A DNA stretch of 28,745 nucleotides, taken from contig CAYOPG010000023.1 of the NCBI GenBank assembly GCA_964405775.1, positions 1 through 28,745 of the forward strand. Reading direction: 5' to 3'. Positions 1 to 7,800 of the stretch are shown in pieces. The DNA is from JAAZFF01 sp964405775 (GTDB lineage: Bacteria > Verrucomicrobiota > Kiritimatiellia > RFP12 > UBA3636). Under the pieces are notes generated by a model, which saw nothing but the letters and a program-made list of their open reading frames with translations, was not told the DNA's origin and did not search any database. The position numbers were made by a program, and so were the translations under genes. How positions within the stretch are numbered: the first letter of the stretch is position 1; every line of letters begins with the position of its first letter.

Positions 1-71
1 GGGGGAAAGGGGGCGGCTTGCCCGTTTCCTGACCACTATGGGATGCTAGTGTTTGTGATGGTATCAAATTA

Positions 72-85
72 TGCTGTAAACAGCA
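72..85 (-). terminator. Weak hairpin after the six-gene operon
   Basis: TGCTG and CAGCA pair around a four-base loop, 23 bases after the last ATPase gene's stop. On the minus strand it is followed by TAATTT, a poor U-tract. Only a weak intrinsic terminator, if any. Confidence 0.3.
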
Positions 86-107
86 CATGTTGTTTTGTGG
101 TGCTTCC

Positions 108-845
108 TCAGCGGCCTTCTTTGTCCTGCGTCATTTCATTCAGGGAGAATTCGGCTTGAGTGCTGATTTTGTCGAGGCGTCCGTCGAGCATCCAGCAGAT
201 GCGGTCTGAAGATCTCAACATTTTGGGATCGTGAGTTGAGCAGATCACTGTGACGCCGTCTTTGGTGTTGAGTTCTTTTAGAAGGTCTATTATTTCGGAG
301 CCGGTCTTAGTGTCGAGGTTGCCCGTAGGTTCGTCCGCGAGTATAATCGTGGGCGTGTTTGCAAGTGCGCGAGCCACAGCCACTCGCTGCTGTTGTCCGC
401 CCGAGAGTTCAAAAGGCTTGTTGTGGAGGCGGTGCCCCAGACCGACGCGCTCGAGTATAGCCCTACCGCGCTTCTCGGCCTCATCGGGTTTTGTACCTTG
501 AAAGACCATTGGTAGCGTGACGTTTTGAAGCGCGCTCATGACCTGGATCAGATTGAAAGTCTGGAAGATGTAGCCGATGCGGTTGCACCGGAACCAGGCC
601 TGTTGGCTTTCTGACATGTCGAAAACCGACTGCCCTTCAAACAGGACGCGCCCTTCGGTGGGGACATCGAGCGCCCCTAGCTGGTTGAAGAAAGTTGATT
701 TTCCAGATCCGGAAGGCCCCATAATGGAGAGAAACTCCCCTCGACCTATTTCAAGGTCTATGCCTTTGAGTGCCCACAGGACTTCGTCTCCGGTGACATA
801 TCGTTTCTTTACGTTTTCTGTGACGATGATTGGGTCGGCTGCCAT
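108..845 (-). CDS. ABC transporter ATP-binding protein, LolD/MacB type (ATPase B of the operon)
   Basis: Cytoplasmic ATPase expected to drive FtsX-type permeases. It has 245 residues, the usual LolD/MacB-ATPase length. Visible motifs are Walker A GPSGSGKST (43-51), the Q-loop glutamine at about 95, the signature LSGGQ (147-151), Walker B IILADE (167-172) followed by the D-loop GNLD, and the H-loop histidine 205. All catalytic positions are intact. The ATG at 845 lies 12 bases after the preceding gene's stop, and that TAG stop is part of a GGAG Shine-Dalgarno-like sequence, so translation is probably coupled. It is the last gene of the six-gene operon and a close paralogue of the ATPase gene just upstream. 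The ATPase-with-FtsX pairing fits substrate extraction or mechanotransmission at the envelope (LolCDE, MacB) better than import. The substrate is unknown. Confidence 0.95.
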   Translation of the reverse strand: MAADPIIVTENVKKRYVTGDEVLWALKGIDLEIGRGEFLSIMGPSGSGKSTFFNQLGALDVPTEGRVLFEGQSVFDMSESQQAWFRCNRIGYIFQTFNLIQVMSALQNVTLPMVFQGTKPDEAEKRGRAILERVGLGHRLHNKPFELSGGQQQRVAVARALANTPTIILADEPTGNLDTKTGSEIIDLLKELNTKDGVTVICSTHDPKMLRSSDRICWMLDGRLDKISTQAEFSLNEMTQDKEGR

Positions 846-857
846 GGTGTTTTACTC

Positions 858-1655
858 CTAGTGCCCGAACTCGTCGGTGGTGAAATCTATTTCATGCGGT
901 TTGGCCGCCTTCACGATTGTGCCATCTTCGATCCAGAGTATGCGATCGGAAGCCTGTAGCATTTTCAAGTCGTGCGTGGCGGAGATCACGGTAACACCGA
1001 GTTCTTTTTGAAGCTGTTTGAAAAGATCTATTATCTCCTGGCCGGTGTGCTGATCCAAGTTGGCGGTAGGTTCGTCGGCCAGTATGATGTCGGGGGAGTT
1101 GGCTAGGGCGCGCGCTATAGCAACTCGCTGCTGTTGTCCACCGGAGAGTTCGGCGGGTTTATGCAGGATGCGGTGACCGAGTCCCACCATGCGGAGAATC
1201 TTAATCCCCTTTTCGCGAGCCTCTTCCGAGTTCAGACCGACGAAGCTCATCGGAAGTGTCACATTCTCGAGGCACGTCATTACCTGAATCAGGTTGTATG
1301 TCTGGAATACATATCCGATCTTGCGGCAACGCAACCAGGCAAGTTCGCCGGCGTCCAGCTGGGCTATATCGACCTGATCAATGTAGACGCGTCCGGATGT
1401 GGGTTTCGCCAAGGCGCCGATTGCGTTGAAAAGGGTGGACTTGCCAGAGCCAGACGGCCCCATAATCGAGAGGTATTCGCCGCGGTACACGTCGAGTGTA
1501 GCGCCGCGTAGCGCATGAGTGACCTGAGTGCCTTGGCGGTAATCCTTGTGGATGTCGATTCCGCGGATGATAACAGAAGGGCCGCCACCCTCCGGTTCTT
1601 CGAAGAGCGACTGCATTTTCTGCTTGCTTGCGTGATATGTTGCCGTGTTTGACAT
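858..1655 (-). CDS. ABC transporter ATP-binding protein, LolD/MacB type (ATPase A of the operon)
   Basis: Cytoplasmic ABC ATPase of 265 residues. An N-terminal extension of about 25 residues precedes the usual LolD-like core. Walker A GPSGSGKST is at 66-74, the signature LSGGQ at 170-174, Walker B IILADE at 190-195 followed by TANLD, and the H-loop histidine at 228, so it should hydrolyse ATP. The start at 1655 is 10 bases after the permease stop; no strong Shine-Dalgarno sequence is visible. It is clearly paralogous to the downstream ATPase, sharing the segment GYVFQT/GYIFQT and the nearly identical run before the signature. Two ATPases alongside two FtsX-type permeases suggest either a heterodimeric engine or two separate transporters in one operon. 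The pairing of each ATPase with a permease cannot be read from sequence. Confidence 0.95.
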   Translation of the reverse strand: MSNTATYHASKQKMQSLFEEPEGGGPSVIIRGIDIHKDYRQGTQVTHALRGATLDVYRGEYLSIMGPSGSGKSTLFNAIGALAKPTSGRVYIDQVDIAQLDAGELAWLRCRKIGYVFQTYNLIQVMTCLENVTLPMSFVGLNSEEAREKGIKILRMVGLGHRILHKPAELSGGQQQRVAIARALANSPDIILADEPTANLDQHTGQEIIDLFKQLQKELGVTVISATHDLKMLQASDRILWIEDGTIVKAAKPHEIDFTTDEFGH

Positions 1656-1665
1656 TTGTTGTTTC

Positions 1666-2748
1666 TCAGACTGTGGAGCGAAGAGCGGTCGCGGGAACCA
1701 TTGAAGCTGCGATGTGAGCCGGATATATTGCCGATATTATTGAGAGTATGACGCCGGCGGCGAGCCCTCCAATTCCGTAAAGCAAAAGAGCTCCTATTGG
1801 AATGGAGCTTAAAACAAGCCCGGCACCGTATATGAACGAGTACGCAACCAGCGAGAACGCGAAGCCTGTGAGCACGCCCAATAGACCCCCGACAAAGCCT
1901 AGTATTGATGCCTCTATGACGAAAATGCGAGTGACGAATGAAGATAGAGCACCCAGACATTTCATGGTGCCGATTTCCCGGAAGCGTTCGGTGACCGACA
2001 TCAGCATCGCGTTTGTGATGCCTATGATGGTGACGAGAATTGAGATTGTGACAATCCATCTTGAACGGAAGCTCTCTTTTTTGGCGTCCGCTTCTTTACG
2101 CTCCTGCTCCTCCGCGCTGATTTTGCGCGACAGGGTTATAAAGCGTCCTGTGCTTTCCTCGGGGATATCTCCCGGAAGAGCCATGCCTGATATTGTGGAC
2201 GCTGCCATCGCTGAGCTGCTGGAACTCAAGAAGCTGTTCCAATCGAAATCAGGGACCGTTCCGTTGCCCATCACAAAAACTATTTCGGGCGATTCGTGTG
2301 GGGTTGGCTTCGCGCCTTTTATCTCGCGTGTAGGGGTGGGGGAACCTTTGCCGCCAATAGCAAGATCGGCGTCAAAATAGCTGATTAGTGATTCTGCAAC
2401 TCTGGTTTCCGTTTCGGAAAGTGTTCCGTTGCCAATTATCTGCACCTGCTTGTCCTTGAGAGGCGGCAGATCGGCCCGTACGAAAGACTGGATTCTGTTA
2501 GCTTCCTCGCGGATAGCGTCTTCCGATGAGACGCCTTTTTTGATGAGCTGGCTGGTCGTGATCGACATCAGGAACGCTATGCCGCAGACTATGCCAGTAA
2601 GAGTGATGGCGGAACGACCCAGGCGAATGCGAAGACCCTGTGTGACTACCCCCAAGGCGACCGATGCTGGGAGTTTGACTTGGTCGGGGACGGTTCCCCG
2701 CCCATTGACTGCTGTGCTTGCCGCTATATTATTTGATTTTGGTTTCAT
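1666..2748 (-). CDS. FtsX/MacB-type ABC transporter permease
   Basis: Inner-membrane permease of 360 residues with the four-helix FtsX layout: helix 1 at about 46-65, an extracytoplasmic domain of about 165 residues (66-230), then helices at about 231-252, 275-305 and 315-340. The segment TERFREIGTMKCLGA (253-267), after helix 2, is the classic FtsX/MacB coupling region that contacts the ATPase. The extracytoplasmic domain is shorter than in MacB or LolC/E and has a serine-rich patch (173-186). The N-terminal 40 residues are polar and cytoplasmic. The ATG at 2748 is 11 bases after the OPT-like gene's stop, with no good Shine-Dalgarno sequence. It should work with the two ATPases encoded immediately downstream and possibly with the giant FtsX fusion upstream. 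Confidence 0.92.
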   Translation of the reverse strand: MKPKSNNIAASTAVNGRGTVPDQVKLPASVALGVVTQGLRIRLGRSAITLTGIVCGIAFLMSITTSQLIKKGVSSEDAIREEANRIQSFVRADLPPLKDKQVQIIGNGTLSETETRVAESLISYFDADLAIGGKGSPTPTREIKGAKPTPHESPEIVFVMGNGTVPDFDWNSFLSSSSSAMAASTISGMALPGDIPEESTGRFITLSRKISAEEQERKEADAKKESFRSRWIVTISILVTIIGITNAMLMSVTERFREIGTMKCLGALSSFVTRIFVIEASILGFVGGLLGVLTGFAFSLVAYSFIYGAGLVLSSIPIGALLLYGIGGLAAGVILSIISAIYPAHIAASMVPATALRSTV

Positions 2749-2759
2749 TTGCGCTTAGG

Positions 2760-4859
2760 TCAGAACGGCGCCGAAGATACTGCGCTTTGTATAAGATTCA
2801 TTGCGATAACGGTCATCGAGATCAACCCCGCACCTGTGAAATACCCGGCCATTATGGTCGGTCCCATGCGCAGAAAGTTGTTCGCGCCAAATTTTTTCTG
2901 GAGGTAATAACGGCCCACCAAGGCACCCACTATTTCGAGTGCCATCGTGTGCGGAAGTTGCCCCAGTCCGCGTATCAGGCCGTAGACGAACAGTGTGGGC
3001 AGCCCAAGCACCCCGAACACTATGAACAGCAATATCGTGGTGCCACCGCCTGCGAGCATCGCGCTTGGATGGACCGCTTTGGCGAACTCGGTGTCGGCAA
3101 AACGTGCCACGGCATCCGCCGCGCCTATTGCGCCGGAGGTCACTTCGGGATGGAAAGTGGACGACCACAGCAGCGTGTTGTTCTTGACCATTAGTTCCCA
3201 GTTCAACTGCGCTGCGGGGAACATCTCGGACGGGATCTCGTTGGCTTTCCAGATAAACGCCCAGAAGATGAAAGAGAAAATGCAGAGGCACGGGAAGGCC
3301 AGCGCCTCCGCTTTCATGAGAGACGTGAACTTGACGCCCGTGAGCTCGTTTATACGGAAGGTTTGGGCAAACGCACCGTAGTTGTCAATCGGAATAGGCG
3401 CAAGCCAGATGTCGAGCGAGTTGCTGCCAGACAGTATGAACGCTCCCTCGCGTACGAAGGGTATGGCGATTGCCTGCCCTGTGAGGCCCATAAGACGCGC
3501 ATTCACATAGGAGATGAACGGGTTGTAAAGGAAGCAGAATATGATCAGGAATGGCAGTATCCCCTTGACGAGGTGATTGCAAAGAAGAATCATGGTAATA
3601 CTTGACAGACTGTATATCGCTAGCGCAATCCATACCGGATAGTCACCACGCCCGAGATTAGGTGTCCGCCATAGCGAACTCCTCTGGGCCTCACGCGAAT
3701 TGGCGAAAGCGTCTGGGTTTGGATGTTTGGCCAGAAATTCGCGCCGCCGCCTCGTTTTTTTCAACATCTCGCGAACAGTGGATGAAATTGAGACGACGGC
3801 TATTGCCGCCGCGGCGCCGAAGCCGAACGACATCCAGAAGTCAACGTTATTAACGAAGGTGGTGTTGACGGTGTTCATGCCGGGCTGCCATTGGACAAGA
3901 ATCTCCGCCGAACGCAGGATCGGGTTTGCCACGAAGGTGGCGAGGATTCCCGCGAATGATCCCATTATCGCCCAGAACGGCAAAACCATTCCCAACAGGA
4001 TCACGCCTACGTCTATGACGACTCCGGTTGGCACCGCGGGCAGGACGCTCTCGGTCATCGTTGTGGTGTCAAGGTAAGGCTGTGGGATCAGATAAACAGG
4101 TTTGTCCAATATCATGCCGCTTATTGCGGGGACGCCGACCTGAAGGATTCCGAAGACAACGCCGATGAGGGCTCCAAGGGAAAAGATGCGCCAACGCGAA
4201 TACACCTTGTGGCCATCGGCATCGACTTTCGTTTTTTTTCCACCGTCGTCTTTTTCCAGAGATTCCGCGATTGCGAGCGACCCCTGCGCGGTGATGGGAG
4301 CCGTTGGGAATGGGAGCTGCTCGACGTCGGAGCAAAGCCTGAATAGAGCGTACCCGATCGTGAATTTATTGACCAAGGCGATCGCCGCCGAGAGCAACGC
4401 GATTGCGATTGGCTTAAACCAGTCCGGATGGAATAGATTGCGCTCCGTAATGGCCGGGGAGTCGGGGGCGGGGCTGTACCAGGACGGGAAATGATCCTGC
4501 ATCCCGAGGTTGCGTACTGTATCTGAAGTTACAGTGTATGCGCGCATCACGAACTGCCCGATCGGGCCGCCAAGGCACATGACAGAGGCTACGGCGAGCA
4601 GGATTATAAGGTTGCCCTTGGACATAGTCTTCATCGCGCGGCGAGTTATCTCCGAGAAGAGGATAACTGTTACCCACGTTCCTACCTGCCCCATGCTGCC
4701 GCCAGTCATGAGCGACAAATATATCGAACCGGGCATCATCACGAGCCCGCAGAAAACTATGCCCGCCACGGTAGACCAACCGAAGCCGTCCTCAAACGTC
4801 TCCGGCGGCTTCAGCAGGTTCCGGTATTGTTCTAGTTCGCGGTCTACCTTCTTAGCCAT
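2760..4859 (-). CDS. OPT-like (DUF6784/DUF6785-like) polytopic membrane protein, 699 aa
   Basis: Large inner-membrane protein with about 12-14 hydrophobic helices. It resembles the oligopeptide transporter (OPT/YSL) superfamily: a glycine-rich first helix (GSIYLSLMTGGSMGQVG, 44-60), the loop motif EQLPFPTAP (180-188), the segment NARLMGLTGQ (453-462), and a C-terminal helix pair with RYYLQKKFG (650-658). From memory it matches proteins labelled DUF6784/DUF6785; that is recall, not a search. OPT proteins import peptides or metal-siderophore complexes, but no substrate can be assigned here. The start at 4859 is preceded by AGGAG, and the gene overlaps the 3' end of the giant FtsX fusion by 8 bases, so the two are probably translationally coupled. 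It shares motifs and its C-terminal layout with the first gene of the operon. Confidence 0.85.
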   Translation of the reverse strand: MAKKVDRELEQYRNLLKPPETFEDGFGWSTVAGIVFCGLVMMPGSIYLSLMTGGSMGQVGTWVTVILFSEITRRAMKTMSKGNLIILLAVASVMCLGGPIGQFVMRAYTVTSDTVRNLGMQDHFPSWYSPAPDSPAITERNLFHPDWFKPIAIALLSAAIALVNKFTIGYALFRLCSDVEQLPFPTAPITAQGSLAIAESLEKDDGGKKTKVDADGHKVYSRWRIFSLGALIGVVFGILQVGVPAISGMILDKPVYLIPQPYLDTTTMTESVLPAVPTGVVIDVGVILLGMVLPFWAIMGSFAGILATFVANPILRSAEILVQWQPGMNTVNTTFVNNVDFWMSFGFGAAAAIAVVSISSTVREMLKKTRRRREFLAKHPNPDAFANSREAQRSSLWRTPNLGRGDYPVWIALAIYSLSSITMILLCNHLVKGILPFLIIFCFLYNPFISYVNARLMGLTGQAIAIPFVREGAFILSGSNSLDIWLAPIPIDNYGAFAQTFRINELTGVKFTSLMKAEALAFPCLCIFSFIFWAFIWKANEIPSEMFPAAQLNWELMVKNNTLLWSSTFHPEVTSGAIGAADAVARFADTEFAKAVHPSAMLAGGGTTILLFIVFGVLGLPTLFVYGLIRGLGQLPHTMALEIVGALVGRYYLQKKFGANNFLRMGPTIMAGYFTGAGLISMTVIAMNLIQSAVSSAPF

Positions 4860-7800
4860 TGGTCACTCCTTCGGGGTCTTCCATATTGGTCGTCGCGGAG
4901 GCTTCTAGCAGTGCCTTCGCCTGGGTGTGAAAGTCTTCTTTCATATCGTCGGTTGCCGCGCGCCAGTGCAGGAAGTGCTCGCGAATCTTGCGCACGAGCG
5001 GCGTGTTTAGGCGCTGCCACGCATCGTGCGTGCCGGTGAGGCGGCGCATCTGCATGTGAGACACGTATTCCCCGGTCGAGGGATCGGTTACTAGTTCTAT
5101 TTTCACCAGTTGAGAGACGCCGAGGTCGAACGGTTTGCACCATACCGTGACCTCCACGTAGGGGACGATTTCATGCGCCGTCGCGTCTGCGGACGGCATC
5201 TCGGCTCCGAGCTTGGGTACGCCGGCGAAGAACGGCCCGGCAGAACCCTCACCGTTGTTGATGAAATAGCGGTGGAAAAACCCGAGCACTGCCACGCGGT
5301 CGTAATGGGTGAAGGTGAACGGCAGGTCGAAAGAAAGCTCGTCGCCCTCCGTCTTTGGCATAGTCCATCCCGCGTCTTCAGAAGGCTTCGCGATTTCCAT
5401 TGCCTGACGCGCCGGGAACCAGGTGGACAATATTGTCACCGCGGCGATCGCCAGCGAGGCGTACACGGTGGATAGGGAGGTGAAGTTCATGTTCAGGCCT
5501 CCAGTCAGGTCGAGCGCAGTAAGCACCCGGCCAGTGCCCTGCGCTAGGACGTACCCAAGCACAACGCCGACTACAGCGTACACGAGCGATTCCGCGACAA
5601 ACATGAAGAAAATGTTCCGTGGAGAAATGCCCACGGCGTTGTATACGAATATCTCGTCGCGGCGCTCGTAAACAGAGCCTTTCATCGTATTCAGCACGGT
5701 AAGACCGGCAATTATGAGGGGAATTATAAGATCCATGAGGCCTGCTAGGGATCTCACGCGCGCTCGCCGGGCGATGTATCCTACGCCATCCAGCCCGTAG
5801 TAAGTCTGTCGTGATGTCTGCTCCAGGTGCGCGTCAATCTCGCGGCGGGCAGTGGGGTAGTCGGCTGAATTCATGTCAACGACGGCGGACAATATGCGTA
5901 TCGCTACCGGATCGGCCGGCTCGATGTGTCCGTTGAGGGCGAAAATTGCGTCTTCAGCAGGTACACGTGGATCGTCAGTTTCGGCCAGCACGATGTTGTA
6001 GCTGATGACACGAGGCGAGACGAGCGCTTCTATGTCGAACGGGAGCAGGTTCTCTCCGTCGACATCGCGCACCTCTGCGAACTCACGCGAATCGAAGATG
6101 CCGTAAATAAAGAACGGAGCGCCGTTAAGCGCGACATCCACTGGCCCCGAATTGACATCCGCTACCGTGATGCTAAGTCTCTGGGCCATGACATCGGATA
6201 TTATGATGGGGAGTGACCCGGATTTGTTCTCCTGCTGAGCTGTCGTGAACCAGCCGTTAGTGGTGAGCATCGGAATCGACGAGGCGATAGGCTCGGTGGA
6301 ATCGAAAAGCAGAGCCGTCTTCGCGGAGCGTGTTATTGCCGCGCCACCAGAACCTGCCGTGATCGCTAACGGTGAAGGCATGCCAGAGTTCGCGCTTGGA
6401 TCGTAGGTGCCGGGCAGCACTCGGCGGATGTTGACCGGGAAGCGGCGGCCGTAACGGGCTTTTAGGGCGTTGATCTCGCCGTCGGTGACAGGACTGAAAC
6501 GTGGCTCGCGAACCAGTATGCCCTGATATTCAGCCTTCCCTATAGCGCGGTTGCGGTTGACGATATTCGACTGAACGGAAGAGAAGCTGATCATGACGAA
6601 CGTCATCAGGACTAGCGAAGCACAGGTGAGACCGGTACGAACCTTGCGCTTGTGCATGTTGTTAAGTCCAAGCATGAACGCTGTAGTCATCATGCCCATC
6701 TTGTTGCCTTCGGCGTTCTGAACTTCGCCCTTTGCCGTGCGGAGCGCGTCGATATTCTCCTTGAATTTAGCGGAGAGTAAAATCGTCGCCGAGCCAGCTA
6801 TAAAGATGATGACGAAGCCGAGAAGAATCATTATCGAAGACCGCACTATCTGGAAAGCGGGATGCAGTATGCGCAGCAGAATGAACACAGTCAGGAATAT
6901 CCCGGCCTCGGCGAGTAGTTGTCTTCGTATGTCGGTGAATCCAAACACAAGCTTTTCAAAGAAAAACATGAACGGCACGAGCAGAGCCATATACCAGAGG
7001 ATACCCCAAACAGCATCGGTAATCGACTTGTGTATGACAGGATGGTTGAGTATCAGGTACGAAAGCGATGATCGGAAAGTCTGACGGCGTTCCAGAGCAG
7101 GGGCGTTATTTGTTTCAGCAAGCTGTGCCAGTCCCTTCGCTCGTTCGTGAAAGGTAAGAGTCATGTCGTCGGCCATGCCGTACTGGCGCTGCAGATCAAG
7201 CCGCTTCTCGGCAAGGTCGATCATTGAGGCAGAGGCTTCGCGGGCGATTTCTCTCAAAACCGGAGTGTCCTGCGCGACATACCCGGCACCGTCGATTTCG
7301 CTGTCACGGTTCGGCTTGAAACCGATCCAATTTGTCTGAGTCGTGCCCAGGGCGAATGCGCGAATAGTCGACACAAGTTCATTTTCGGGCGATCCTGCGC
7401 GCAATGTGACGAAAAAGCGTTCACGAGGCTCTATGAAGTCCATCATGCCGAACGTGTCCGCGTATGGGCTCTTTGACTTGAATTCCGAAAGCCCTCGACG
7501 CTGTATAAACGAGGCGGCTGTGAAATTCTTCATCGACTGCGGGTTCACGGCGTCCAGGATGGTGACCGGTGACGCGCGATAGAGGATCAGGTTGTTTGGC
7601 GTGTTGAAAAGAGTTTCTGTCGATTTGTAGATCAACTGCGCTGTAGATCCTGTGTCCTTGATGTGGCTTATAATGCCGTCTTCATTGAAATAAAAAGCGA
7701 AAGACGGCTGCGGACGCTGCCAGTTGCCAAGTGGGAACACTAGATGGCTTGCCGAGAACCTGCCGTACGGGTCGGTGAGCAGTTGAGGCTTGTTGGCAGA

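Noticed and set aside
1364..2059. Minus-strand 231-codon open frame
   Set aside because: It overlaps the permease and ATPase genes in another frame and reads as Arg/His/Ser-rich, shadow-like sequence.
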